Shown here piece after piece: positions 1 through 9,615 of a stretch of DNA of 42,385 nt (the first letter of the stretch is position 1; every line of letters starts with the position of its first letter). Location of the stretch: positions 1-42,385 of the forward strand of contig VXOJ01000062.1 in assembly GCA_009840115.1 (NCBI GenBank), written 5' to 3'. The translations under genes and the position numbers were made by a program. Under the pieces are notes generated by a model that searched no databases, had not been told where the DNA came from, and was given only the letters and a program-made list of their open reading frames with translations. Source of the DNA: Gemmatimonadales bacterium (GTDB taxonomy: Bacteria > Gemmatimonadota > Gemmatimonadetes > Palauibacterales > Palauibacteraceae).

Positions 1-184
1 GTCTCCGGGCGTGGCCGCGGCCATGCCTTCAGGCGCCGGGGGGGGGGGGGGGGGGGGCCGCCCCGGCCCCCCCCCCCCCCGCGCCCACGCCGGCGCCGCC
101 GCCACCCCCAGCCGCCCGCCGCCGCCGCGGGGCGCCCGGCCCCCGCCCCCCCCACCCCCCACCCCCCCCACCCTCTTTTTTTTT
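1..184. other. Assembly artefact: duplicated 39-mer, poly-G and poly-C tract
   Basis: Bases 1-39 are an exact copy of 479-517 and run straight into twenty consecutive G (38-57). From 58 to 175 the sequence is degenerate C-rich filler, followed by nine T (176-184). Read on the opposite strand this is a read running off the end of an adapter into poly-A and then poly-G, the known signature of two-colour Illumina instruments, joined to a second read ending in poly-G. Nothing here should be annotated as biology; the reading frames that cross it are spurious. Confidence 0.95.
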
Positions 185-254
185 AATGATACGGAGAACA
201 CCGAGATCTACACGCGTAAGTTCGTGGTCTTCTTCATATGTGTTTAAGTGACTG
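185..254 (+). other. Illumina P5/Nextera adapter remnant
   Basis: 185-213 matches the 29-base Illumina P5 flow-cell primer at 27 positions (differences at 195 and 198). An 8-base index-like spacer follows (214-221). 222-254 then matches the 33-base Nextera read-1 transposon end at about 24 positions, including the stretch around ATGTGT at 238-243. The order P5, index, transposon end, insert is the normal library structure, so the genomic insert begins at 255. Confidence 0.95.
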
Positions 255-907
255 TGTGCGGCCGGAGACGGTGTGGGCGCGGGGGTCGTGGGCACCGCGG
301 GGGTGGGGACCGGCGCGACGCCCGGGACGCCGCGGGCCAGCGCGGCCTCGACATCGGCCTTGACGATCCGGCCGCCCGGCCCGGATCCGGCGAGGCCGGC
401 CAGCGCGATCCCGCTCTCCGCGGCCATCCGCCGCGCGACGGGCGAGGCCTTGATGCGCCCCCCGGCCGGCGCGGCCGAGTCTCCGGGCGTGGCCGCGGCC
501 ATGCCTTCAGGCGCCGGCGCGGCGGCCGCACCCGCGTCCGCCGCGACCTCGGCCGACGTTGCGGGCTCCGGCGCCACGGCGAGCGCGGCGGACTCCTCGG
601 CGGGACCTTCCGCCGGCCCGTCGCCGCCCGCCGCTTCCGCCTCCGCGAGCAGGTCGTCAATGGCCTCGTCCGGTTCGGCGATCACGCCGATGAGCGCGCC
701 CACCGGGACCGTGGCGCCCGCCTGCACGACGATCTTGCGCAGCACCCCGCCGCCGAGCGCCTCCACATCCATGTTCGCCTTGTCCGTCTCGATCTCCGCG
801 ACGACATCCCCCTGCGCCACGGCATCGCCCTCGGCGACCTTCCACTCGATGAGCTTGCCCTCCTCCATCGTCGGGCTCAGCTGCGCCATCACGACTCTCG
901 TAGGCAT
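255..907 (-). CDS. pdhC: Dihydrolipoamide acetyltransferase (E2) of pyruvate dehydrogenase, 3' end missing
   Basis: E2 core component of a 2-oxoacid dehydrogenase complex; it carries the swinging lipoyl arm and transfers the acyl group to CoA. The visible 217 residues start at the ATG at 907 (MPTRVVMAQLSPTMEEG). They hold one lipoyl domain (residues about 3-80) with the lipoylation motif ETDKANMDVE, an Ala/Pro/Glu-rich flexible linker, and a peripheral-subunit-binding domain (KASPVARRMA to GRIVKADVEAAL). The catalytic acetyltransferase domain is lost because the contig ends at 255. Downstream translation in this frame is adapter and poly-C. It lies 19 bases after pdhB in the same operon as lipA, pdhA and pdhB, which argues for a pyruvate-type complex; a branched-chain-type substrate cannot be excluded from sequence. 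Confidence 0.88.
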
Positions 908-926
908 ATCGGTCGGCGTCCCGCGG

Positions 927-1910
927 CTAGTCCGCGTAGCACACGTGGCGCACCGCCGCCGCCACATGGTCCGCGTTCGGGGTTGCGAGTTTCTCCAGGT
1001 TCTTCGCGTAGGGCATGGGCACATCCAGCCCGTTCACGCGCGCCACCGGGGCGTCCAGCGAGTCGAAAGCCTCGCGCTGTATGTCGTCCACGACCTGGGC
1101 CCCGACGTTGCACATCGGCCATCCCTCTTCCGCGACCACGGCCCGGTTCGTCTTCTTCACCGACGCCACGACCGCGTCCACGTCCAGCGGACGCACCGTG
1201 CGCAGGTCCAGCACCTCGACGTCGATCTCTTCCTTCTCGAGCGTGCGGGCCGCCGCGAGCGCCTGGTGCACCATCTTCGAGTGGCACACGACGGTCACGT
1301 CCGACCCTTCGCGCTTCACCTCGGCCTTGCCGATCGGGGTCAGGTACTCCTCCTCCGGCACTTCATCCCGGACGAGGTTGTACATGATCTCGCTCTCGAT
1401 GAACACGACCGGGTCGTTGTCGCGGATCGCGCTCTTCAGCAGTCCCTTCGCGTCCTTCGCCGTGGCGGGCGCGATCACCTTCAGCCCCGGCACGTAGCTG
1501 TACCAGGGCTCCGGCGACTGCGAGTGCTGCGCCGCGAGTTGGAGCGCTGCGCCGCCCGGTCCCCGGAAGACGATGGGAACGTTGTACTGCCCGCCCGACA
1601 TCTGGAACATCTTCGCCGCCGCGTTCACGACCTCGTCGATCGCGAGCAGGGCGAAGTTCCACGTCATGAACTCGACGATCGGCCGCAGACCCGCCATCGC
1701 CGCGCCCACGCCGAGCCCCGCGAACCCCAACTCGGCGATCGGGGCGTCCCGCACGCGCCATTCCCCGAACTGGTCGAGCAGCCCCTTCGTGACCTTGTAG
1801 GCGCCGTCGTACTCCCCCACCTCCTCGCCGATGATGAAGGTCGAGTCGTCGCGCTCCATCTCTTCGCGGAGGGCGTCGTTGAGCGCTTCCCGGTACGTGA
1901 GGACGGCCAT
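927..1910 (-). CDS. pdhB: Pyruvate dehydrogenase E1 component, beta subunit
   Basis: Beta subunit of a heterotetrameric thiamine-diphosphate E1, 327 residues, the usual length. The start chosen is the ATG at 1910 (MAVLTYREALNDAL), which overlaps the pdhA stop as ATGA; an upstream in-frame start would run into pdhA. The family pattern is present throughout: GEEVGEYDGAYKVTKGL, the cofactor-activating Glu60 in IAELGFAG, EFMTWNFALLAIDE, the potassium-loop region GPGGAALQLAAQHSQ, and the C-terminal transketolase domain with EVLDLRTVRPLD and VVAEEGW. Cytoplasmic, works with the pdhA product to decarboxylate pyruvate and acylate the E2 lipoyl arm. Translational coupling to pdhA fits the 1:1 subunit ratio. 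Confidence 0.93.
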   Translation of the reverse strand: MAVLTYREALNDALREEMERDDSTFIIGEEVGEYDGAYKVTKGLLDQFGEWRVRDAPIAELGFAGLGVGAAMAGLRPIVEFMTWNFALLAIDEVVNAAAKMFQMSGGQYNVPIVFRGPGGAALQLAAQHSQSPEPWYSYVPGLKVIAPATAKDAKGLLKSAIRDNDPVVFIESEIMYNLVRDEVPEEEYLTPIGKAEVKREGSDVTVVCHSKMVHQALAAARTLEKEEIDVEVLDLRTVRPLDVDAVVASVKKTNRAVVAEEGWPMCNVGAQVVDDIQREAFDSLDAPVARVNGLDVPMPYAKNLEKLATPNADHVAAAVRHVCYAD

Positions 1911-3027
1911 CAGCGCAGCTCCTTCCGCCACGCATCCCGTCGCCGCATGTCGTCCGGATACCCGTCCGAATACACGTAGCGATACAGCGCCTCCGGATCC
2001 GGGAAGGGGCTACGGTCCGCGAAGGCCGCGGACTCCTCGGCGATCTCCTTCGCCTCGCGGTCGATCGTCTTGTACTCCTCCTCCGTCAGCCGCCCCGCGT
2101 CCATGAGCCGCCGGGTGAAGGAGAGGATCGGGTCATCCGACCGCCACTTCTCGACTTCCTCGCGCGTCCGGTACGTCCCGTGCATCGGATCCGCCATCGA
2201 GTGGCCCATGTAGCGGAAGCAGCGCGCCTCGATGAAGCTGGGCGTCTTCTCGTTCCGTCCCCGCTCGATCGCCTCCTCCATGGCCTGGCGGACCGCCAGC
2301 ACATCCATGCCGTCCACGTCCAGCGAGGTGAGGCCCTCGTACGCCCGGCCGCGGTCCTTGAGTTCCTTCACCGCGGCCACCCGCCGGTAGTCGGTCCCCA
2401 TTCCGTAACGGTTGTTCTCGAGGAGGAAGATGACGGGCAGCTTCCAGCGCGCGGCCATGTTCAGCGACTCGTGGAAGGCGCCGATGTTGACCACGGAGTC
2501 GCCGAAGAAACAGAGGCAGACCTGGTCTCCGCCCCGGTAGCGGATCGCGTAGCCGACTCCGATTGCCAGGGGCAGGTGGCTCCCGACGATGCCGTGTCCG
2601 CCCATGAAGTTGAGCGACTTGTCGAACATGTGCATCGAGCCGCCGAAGCCCTTCGAGCAGCCGTCCACGCGTCCGTAGAGTTCGGCCATGACGGCGTTCG
2701 GCGTCATGCCGCGCGCGATCGCCTGCGAGTGGTCGCGATACGCGGTGATCACGTAGTCGTCGTCCCGCAGCGGCGAAATCGACCCCGCGGAGACGGCCTC
2801 CTGCCCGATGTAGAGGTGGCAGAAGCCGCCGATCTTGCCGACCTGGTAGACCTCCGCCGCCTTCTCCTCGAACCGGCGCTCGATGATCATCTCCCGGAGG
2901 AGTTCCACGCACTCTTCCTTCGAGAGTCCGAGGAATGCGTCGGGGTCTGCGCTCGATGCCCCGCCGGGGGCTCCCGCCGCCGGATCGTCGGAGACCGTGG
3001 CCGTGGACCGGCCGGGGTTCGCCGAGC

Positions 3028-3031
<4 letters not shown>
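1910..3031 (-). CDS. pdhA: Pyruvate dehydrogenase E1 component, alpha subunit
   Basis: Alpha subunit of E1, 373 residues. The ATG at 3031 overlaps the lipA stop (ATGA, 3028-3031), so lipA, pdhA and pdhB form a tightly coupled operon. Residues 1-32 are an Ala/Ser-rich extension before the conserved body (LSKEECVELLREMI). Visible family features are GGFCHLYIGQEA (69-80), KGFGGSMHMFD, the thiamine-diphosphate/Mg motif beginning at 177 and ending LENNRYGMGT, and the RYMGHSMADP loop (273-282). The cofactor motif reads GDS at 177-179 where most homologues have GDG; the Mg ligand Asp178 and the paired Asn206-Asn207 are intact. Pyruvate is the likeliest substrate from overall similarity and lipA linkage; an acetoin-type substrate is the main alternative. 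Confidence 0.9.
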
Positions 3032-3957
<926 letters not shown>

Positions 3958-4050
3958 GGCTGCCGCCTTCTCGCTGTGTGATCCGGACCGCGTTTCCGTG
4001 TCCCGCGCACCGCGCCGATGCGTCCCCGTGCCGTCCGCCCGGAACCCTCC

Positions 4051-4079
4051 AAGATACCGGCTGTTGCACGACGGACCAA
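4051..4079 (-). promoter_or_regulatory. Predicted promoter of the lipA-pdh operon
   Basis: On the minus strand TTGGTC (4079-4074) is followed after exactly 17 bases by TATCTT (4056-4051). This places transcription start near 4044 and gives a leader of about 85 bases to the TTG start of lipA. The same TATCTT hexamer is used by the divergent ferredoxin promoter. No transcript data support it. Confidence 0.45.
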
Positions 4080-4114
4080 CCCGACGCGCCCCGCCCGCGC
4101 GGGGGGATGGCGAA

Positions 4115-4143
4115 TTGCTCAGCCCTCGGGCCTCGGGTATCTT
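4115..4143 (+). promoter_or_regulatory. Predicted promoter of the ferredoxin gene, leaderless type
   Basis: TTGCTC (4115-4120), a 17-base spacer and TATCTT (4138-4143) lie immediately before the gene. Only seven bases separate the -10 hexamer from the ATG at 4151, so transcription would begin at or within a base of the start codon. There is no Shine-Dalgarno sequence, as expected for a leaderless mRNA. Confidence 0.5.
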
Positions 4144-4150
4144 CCCGCGC

Positions 4151-4399
<249 letters not shown>

Positions 4400-4433
4400 A
4401 CCCGGGCGTGAGCCCCTGAGGCGAGCCACCGCG

Positions 4434-5534
4434 ATGTGGAACCGGCGCCCGCGCGGCCCGCACCTGCTGAGCCTCGGTCTCCTGCTGTCGCCGCACGCCT
4501 CCACGGCGCAGGAACACGCGCACGCAGCCTCGGCCCCGGCCGGCGACCCGGCCCCGCCTCGCCTGCCCGCCGCGAGCCCGCTCATCGACGTGCGGGTGCA
4601 CGCGGCCGACCGCGAGTTCGAGATCGTCGTCGGCCCCCTCTCCCTGCCGGCCGGCGGTCCACACCTCCGGCCTCCCGTGCAGCTTGCCGAAGTGCCCGTC
4701 GCGGGCTGGATGCACGGATTCTCGTGGCGGATGAGGGACCGGGAGGGCAACCCGCTCCCCGACCGCCTCCTCCATCACGTCAACGTCATCGACCCCGACC
4801 GCCGCGAACTCTTCTCCGCCGTCCCGCGCCGCATTCTCGCCGCGGGCCGCGAGACGAAGAGCGAGCTTCTGCCGGGCGTGCTGGGCGTTCCCCTCGCGCC
4901 GGACACCCGGGTCCTCGTGAGCGCGATGTTCGCCCCGCTCCCCGACGCGTCGCACGACGAAGCCTTCCTGCATATCCGGCTTCCGTACACGCCGTTCGAG
5001 GATCCGGGCCTCGTCGAGCCCGTGGACGTCTATCCGTTCTATCTCGACGTGATGGGCCCGGTCGGCGAGAAGGAGTTTCCGCTTCCGCCCGGGACGCACC
5101 GGAGGAGCTGGGAGGGCAGCCCCGCCGTGGACGGGCGGATCCTCGCCGTCGGAGGGCACCTGCACGACTACGGGGACTGGATTCGGCTCGAGGATGTCAC
5201 GGCGGGCAAGGTGATCTGGGAGACGGGGCCCGAGGTGGACGGCGGAGGCCGGACCGTCGGCGTGCCCACGAGCCGGCTCTGGTGGCGCGGAGGCGCGCGG
5301 ATCCGGAAAGACCACGTCTACCGCATCTCCGTCCAGTACTCGAACCCGCTGGGTCACGCGGCGCCGGACCGTGCGATGGGCGCGATCGGCGGCATCATCA
5401 TCTCGGCGGCCGGGGACTGGCCGGAGTTCAGCCGCGAGCACCCGGACTACGTGCAGGATCTTCGCAATACGCTCGAGAAACCGAACGAAGCCGGCCACGG
5501 CCACGGCCGCGCATCCCCCTCCGCCGGCAGCTGA
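4434..5534 (+). CDS. Exported protein of unknown function, possible copper-monooxygenase-like fold
   Basis: 366 residues from the ATG at 4434. The N-terminus has a signal peptide ([17 protein letters not shown]) followed by a His/Ala/Pro-rich segment. The body is beta-rich, with [14 protein letters not shown] around residue 115 and [15 protein letters not shown] around residue 240. A His pair followed by an HxH motif about 125 residues later is reminiscent of the two copper sites of peptidylglycine/dopamine monooxygenase-like proteins, but I do not recognise the family with confidence. It lies 34 bases after the ferredoxin gene and 5 bases before the glycosylase gene, so the three may be co-transcribed. 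Assigned no enzymatic role. Confidence 0.65.
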   Translation: MWNRRPRGPHLLSLGLLLSPHASTAQEHAHAASAPAGDPAPPRLPAASPLIDVRVHAADREFEIVVGPLSLPAGGPHLRPPVQLAEVPVAGWMHGFSWRMRDREGNPLPDRLLHHVNVIDPDRRELFSAVPRRILAAGRETKSELLPGVLGVPLAPDTRVLVSAMFAPLPDASHDEAFLHIRLPYTPFEDPGLVEPVDVYPFYLDVMGPVGEKEFPLPPGTHRRSWEGSPAVDGRILAVGGHLHDYGDWIRLEDVTAGKVIWETGPEVDGGGRTVGVPTSRLWWRGGARIRKDHVYRISVQYSNPLGHAAPDRAMGAIGGIIISAAGDWPEFSREHPDYVQDLRNTLEKPNEAGHGHGRASPSAGS

Positions 5535-5539
5535 GGGTA

Positions 5540-6478
5540 GTGCCCGAACTGCCCGACATCACGATCTACCTGGAAGGGCTGGAAGCGCGCGTCCTCGGCC
5601 GTACGCTGGAGCGAGTGCGGCTCGGCAGTCCCTTCCTGCTCCGGAGCGTCGATCCGCCCCTGGCGGAGGCGCACGGACGCCGGGTCGCGGCCCTGCGCCG
5701 GCTGGGGAAGCGGATCGCGATCGGACTCGCGGCCCCGGATGACCGGGAAGAACCGGAGCTGTGGCTCGTCCTCCATCTCATGATCGCGGGGCGGCTCAGG
5801 TGGCGGGATCCCGGCGTGAAGATCCCCCGACGGCTGGGTCTCGCCGCCTTCGACTTCGCCGACGGGAGCCTCCTTCTCACGGAGGCCGGAACGAAGAAGC
5901 GGGCGTCGCTGCACGTCGTGAAGGGCGCCGAGGCGCTCGCCCGGCACGACCCCGGCGGCATCGATCCCCTCGCCGCGGACCCGGCCGTCTTCCGCGAGAC
6001 GCTCACGGCCCGCAACCACACGCTCAAGCGCGCGCTCACGGATCCGCGGCTCTTCTCGGGCATCGGAAACGCGTATTCCGACGAGATCCTGCACCGCGCG
6101 AAGCTGTCGCCGATCAAGTGGACGAGCCGGCTCAGCGACGAGGAGATCGACCGGCTCCACGAAGCCACGCGCCGCACGCTCGAACGGTGGACGCGCCGGC
6201 TGCGGGACGAGCTGGCGGGGAGGTTCCCGGAGAAGGTGACCGCGTTCCACGCCGGGATGGCGGTGCACGGGAAGTATGGCCAGCCGTGTCCGGCCTGCGC
6301 GGCGCCGGTGCAGCGGATCCGATACGCGGACAACGAAACGAACTACTGCGCCGCCTGCCAGACCGGCGGAAAAGTGCTGGCGGACCGGGCCCTCTCCCGG
6401 CTGCTGGGGAAGGACTGGCCCCGCAGCCTGGAAGCGCTCGAAGAGCTTCGGTCGGGCGGGACAACTCCCGCCGAGTGA
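5540..6478 (+). CDS. Formamidopyrimidine-DNA glycosylase / endonuclease VIII family
   Basis: Base-excision repair glycosylase of 312 residues. The GTG at 5540 gives the N-terminus [14 protein letters not shown]; Pro2 is the catalytic nucleophile and Glu3 the conserved acid of the family, which fixes the start. Other family features are [19 protein letters not shown], the helix-two-turn-helix [27 protein letters not shown], and a C-terminal zinc finger CPAC-x16-CAAC. After the finger the sequence is CQTGGK, without the usual Arg of the CQxGR ending, so substrate contacts may differ from classic MutM. Whether it is Fpg-like (8-oxoguanine) or Nei-like (oxidised pyrimidines) cannot be decided by eye. 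Confidence 0.88.
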   Translation: MPELPDITIYLEGLEARVLGRTLERVRLGSPFLLRSVDPPLAEAHGRRVAALRRLGKRIAIGLAAPDDREEPELWLVLHLMIAGRLRWRDPGVKIPRRLGLAAFDFADGSLLLTEAGTKKRASLHVVKGAEALARHDPGGIDPLAADPAVFRETLTARNHTLKRALTDPRLFSGIGNAYSDEILHRAKLSPIKWTSRLSDEEIDRLHEATRRTLERWTRRLRDELAGRFPEKVTAFHAGMAVHGKYGQPCPACAAPVQRIRYADNETNYCAACQTGGKVLADRALSRLLGKDWPRSLEALEELRSGGTTPAE

Positions 6479-6494
6479 AGCCGGTCCCCGCCCA

Positions 6495-8663
6495 CTACCA
6501 GGTGGCGAGTTCCACGATCGCTTCGGCGATGTCGTCGACCTGCGGCAGGGACGCGTTTTCGAGCGAAGGCGCGTAGCCGATGAAGGTGTCCGTCGAGGTG
6601 ATCCGGCGGATCGGCGCGTCCAGCCACTCGAACAGTTCGTCGGCGAGGCGGGCCGAGATCTCGGCCCCGTAGCCCCAGGACTTCGCGTCCTCGTAGGCCA
6701 CGAGCACGCGGTTCGTCCTCATCACGGAGCGGCGGATCGTGTCCATGTCGACCGGGTTCAGCGACCGCAGGTCGATCAGGTCCGCGCGCACCGGCTCCCC
6801 CGCGCGGTCCAGCTTCGCGAGCGCCTTGCGCGTCCGCTCCACCATCGCGCCGTACGTGACGATCGTGAGATCGTCGCCCTCCGTGACCAGGGCGGCCTTG
6901 CCGAAGGGGATCATGTACTCGGGACCCGGATAGACGCCCTTGTTGTACGTCTGCCGGTACAGGTGCTTGTGCTCGAGGAAGAGCACCGGGTCGTCGCACC
7001 GGATCGCGGTCCGCAGGAGCCCGTTCGCGTCCACCGCGTTCGAGGGGCAGATCACGTGCATGCCGGGCGTGTGCGTGAAGAGCGAAGCACCCGTTTGGGA
7101 ATGGTACATCGCGCCGCCCGAGATGTAGCCCCCGTAGGTGGTCCGGATGACGAGCGGGCACTTCCAGCGTCCCGCGGAGCGCCAGCGGAAGGTCGCGACC
7201 TCGTTCCGGAACTGGTGGTAGGCCGGCCAGATGTAGTCGAAGAACTGGACCTCGGCGACCGGCTTCAGCCCGCGCACCGCGAGACCCACGGCGCGTCCGA
7301 CGATGTTCGCCTCCGCGAGGGGCGCGTTGTACACCCGCAGCGACCCGAATTCGCGCTGCAGGCCGTACGTCACCTTGAAGACGCCGCCCTTGCCCTTGAC
7401 CTCATCGAGGATCTCCTCGCGGCTCGCGTCCGCCACGTCCTGCCCGAACACCACGATCCGCGGATCGCGCCGCATCTCGTCGCGGAGGCAGGCGTTGAGC
7501 AGGTCGACCATCGTCTTCGGATTCCCCTCGGGGTCGGGCCGGGCCTCCGTCTCGAAGGCGCCCGACGTGGGGTCGACGTCGGGCGAGTACACGTGCGCGT
7601 AGACGGTATCGGCGTCCGGTTGCGGACGGGCCATGGCCCGGTCCGCTGCGTCGGCGACTTCGGCCCTGATCTCCGCGTTGAGCGATTCGAGTGCCCCGGC
7701 CTCGATCACGCCTTCGCGAACGAGGTAGTCGGCGAAGGTGGCGAGCGGGTCGCGCTCGGATTCGACTTCCCGTTCGCTCTCGGACTTGTAGAGCCGCTCA
7801 TCGTCGGACATCGAGTGGCTGTAGGGCCGGGTGACATGCGCGTGCACGAGCGCCGGACCGTGACCGGACCGCACATATCGCGCGGCGCGCCGCATGACGA
7901 CGTAGCTCTCGAGCGGATCCGTTCCATCGACCTCTTCGATGTGGAGGTTCGGGTAGTTCCGCACGAGACTCGAGATGCTCCCGCCGGCCGTGTTGACCTC
8001 CACCGGCACCGAGATCGCGTATCCGTTGTCCTCCACGAGGAAGAGGATGGGAAGCTGCAGGTTGGAGGCGGTGTTGAGCGCCTCCCAGAACTCTCCTTCC
8101 GAGGTCGTGCCGTCCCCCGTGCACACGAGCACGATCTCATCCGATTCCACATTCGGGGCGACCGCGTCGAGTCCGTCGAGGCCGGCGGTCCGGGCTCGGG
8201 CGATGCCCTCCGCGCATCCCACCGCCTGGTTGAACTGCGTGCCGGTCGGACTGGAAGGGGTGACGAGGTGCAGGTCCGGCGAACCGAAATGCGCCGGCAT
8301 CTGCCGTCCGCCGGTGGACGGATCCTCCTCCGCCCCGACCGCGCCGAGGAACATCTCGTACGGAGACATGCCGAGTTCGAGGCAGAGCGCGCGGTCGCGG
8401 TAGTAGGTGAAGAACCAGTCGTGGCCCGCTCTGAGCGCGCGTCCCGCCGCGACGAGGAGCGCTTCGTGTCCGGCGCCGGAGATCTGGAAGAAGATGCGGT
8501 TCTGCCGCTTCATCGCGATTTCGCGGTCGTCGATCGTCCGCGACGTGTACATCGTGCGATACATCGCGAGGAGGTCCTCGGCCTGGAGATCCCGCCATTC
8601 GGGGCGGGCCAGGGCGCTGAGCGCGCGCTCCAGATCGTCGGTCTGGTCGATAGGGGTTGCCAT
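6495..8663 (-). CDS. 2-oxoisovalerate-type dehydrogenase E1, alpha-beta fusion
   Basis: Single 722-residue chain combining both E1 subunits of a 2-oxoacid dehydrogenase. The start is the ATG at 8663 ([15 protein letters not shown]); the longer frame adds only unconserved residues. Residues 1-365 are the alpha part, with [14 protein letters not shown], the cofactor motif [15 protein letters not shown] (183-197) ending LVEDNGYA, and the SHSMSDD loop near 282. Residues 383-722 are the beta part, with [34 protein letters not shown] and [10 protein letters not shown]. Fused E1 chains of this kind usually act on branched-chain 2-oxoacids, but no E2 is encoded nearby, so it must share an E2 encoded elsewhere or that of the pdh operon. 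Converges with the glycosylase gene 16 bases away. Confidence 0.88.
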   Translation of the reverse strand: MATPIDQTDDLERALSALARPEWRDLQAEDLLAMYRTMYTSRTIDDREIAMKRQNRIFFQISGAGHEALLVAAGRALRAGHDWFFTYYRDRALCLELGMSPYEMFLGAVGAEEDPSTGGRQMPAHFGSPDLHLVTPSSPTGTQFNQAVGCAEGIARARTAGLDGLDAVAPNVESDEIVLVCTGDGTTSEGEFWEALNTASNLQLPILFLVEDNGYAISVPVEVNTAGGSISSLVRNYPNLHIEEVDGTDPLESYVVMRRAARYVRSGHGPALVHAHVTRPYSHSMSDDERLYKSESEREVESERDPLATFADYLVREGVIEAGALESLNAEIRAEVADAADRAMARPQPDADTVYAHVYSPDVDPTSGAFETEARPDPEGNPKTMVDLLNACLRDEMRRDPRIVVFGQDVADASREEILDEVKGKGGVFKVTYGLQREFGSLRVYNAPLAEANIVGRAVGLAVRGLKPVAEVQFFDYIWPAYHQFRNEVATFRWRSAGRWKCPLVIRTTYGGYISGGAMYHSQTGASLFTHTPGMHVICPSNAVDANGLLRTAIRCDDPVLFLEHKHLYRQTYNKGVYPGPEYMIPFGKAALVTEGDDLTIVTYGAMVERTRKALAKLDRAGEPVRADLIDLRSLNPVDMDTIRRSVMRTNRVLVAYEDAKSWGYGAEISARLADELFEWLDAPIRRITSTDTFIGYAPSLENASLPQVDDIAEAIVELATW

Positions 8664-8805
8664 GTATGTCCAGGTTATCAGGAAGAGTTGGGTGCCGGGT
8701 CTCCGGGCTCCGGAGACTCGCCACGACTCCGCCTTCGCCTTCCGCAACCGCCCCGCCCCAACCGCGACGAAGACCCGGCGGGGAATCTAATCGTCCCTCG
8801 CGCGT

Positions 8806-9489
8806 CTAGAAACCGACCGTGCGAAAGCGGCGCAGTTGCGGGAGAATCGAGGCCGCGTGGTCCGCGATCGGGTCTCCCTCCCCGCTCTCGGGCATGAGCT
8901 GGCTCAGCGCGTGAAGCATCGCGACGGCGTAGTCGGAGAAGACCCGATAGGGGGGCGCGTGGCGAAACCCCCACGCCCCCGGCGGAAGCAGAAGGAGCCA
9001 GCGCAGGTCGCCCGCCAGCTCGATCAGGTTCCCTTCGTCCAGCGCCAGCTTCGGCTCTCCCATGGCCAGTCGCGTCAGCGCGGCCATGAAGAGGGCGGAA
9101 GCTTCCGGCGAGAGCAACTCGAGGTCGGGGTAGCGCGCCAGAACCCGGGTTGCGAGGGAGGGTTCTTCGCTCGTCGACGACCCCGCCTTCGCCTCGAGGC
9201 CCTCGGGCGCGGCGAGTCGCTCGGCGATCGTCGTCGGCTCTCCGTCGCCCAGAATCAGCCACTCGAGCCGAAGGGGAGGGAAGGCTCGCTTCAGCGCCGC
9301 CAGAAACTCGGCCCGCGGGCCCGCCCTCGAGGACCCGGGGGCGGCCTCCCGTTCGTAGTTCGAGAGCGTGCCGAGGCTCACGCGGGCGTGCTCGGGCAAC
9401 TCCGCGTTGACACGGCCGCGAAAATCGCGCAACGACAGTCCCTGAACATCTTTACGGAAGAACCGCAGTCGCGATTGAACGGTGTCCAT
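8806..9489 (-). CDS. XRE-family helix-turn-helix transcriptional regulator
   Basis: 227 residues from the ATG at 9489 (MDTVQSRLRFFRKDV). The N-terminal 60 residues form a lambda-repressor-like HTH (LSLRDFRGRVNAEL...VSLGTLSNYER). The remainder is helical and without a recognisable ligand domain. An ATG four codons upstream (9501) lies inside the predicted -10 hexamer, so the shorter start is preferred and the mRNA would be leaderless. The fused E1 gene begins 142 bases downstream on the same strand, so this protein could regulate it or be co-transcribed with it; that is context only. Confidence 0.8.
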   Translation of the reverse strand: MDTVQSRLRFFRKDVQGLSLRDFRGRVNAELPEHARVSLGTLSNYEREAAPGSSRAGPRAEFLAALKRAFPPLRLEWLILGDGEPTTIAERLAAPEGLEAKAGSSTSEEPSLATRVLARYPDLELLSPEASALFMAALTRLAMGEPKLALDEGNLIELAGDLRWLLLLPPGAWGFRHAPPYRVFSDYAVAMLHALSQLMPESGEGDPIADHAASILPQLRRFRTVGF

Positions 9490-9496
9490 ATATCTG

Positions 9497-9526
9497 AACA
9501 TACAGGTCGGCGGCTCACCGTTGCAA
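9497..9526 (-). promoter_or_regulatory. Predicted promoter of the XRE regulator, leaderless type
   Basis: On the minus strand TTGCAA (9526-9521), 18-base spacer, TATGTT (9502-9497), then seven bases and the ATG at 9489. The spacing from -10 to ATG is the same as at the ferredoxin gene. TTGCAA is self-complementary and so could also face the divergent DUF5916 gene. Confidence 0.4.
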
Positions 9527-9580
9527 CCGTGCGAAGCCGGTACGTGTTACCTTCCTCGGCTTGGCGTGCGCAGGTCCATC

Positions 9581-9614
9581 CTTCAAGGTGTTCGTCACTT
9601 CAAGGTGTTCGTGA
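9581..9614 (+). repeat. Two tandem 17-base units containing the ribosome-binding site
   Basis: The unit CTTCAAGGTGTTCGTCA is repeated directly with one change (final CA to GA), ending two bases before the ATG at 9616. Both copies carry AAGGTG, so the ribosome-binding sequence has been doubled. A second duplication with the same 17-base period occurs at 15068-15101. Confidence 0.85.
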
Positions 9615-9615
9615 T

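Noticed and set aside
29..256. Gly-rich C-terminal extension of the E2 protein
   Set aside because: It is translated from adapter, poly-C and poly-G sequence and is not part of the organism.
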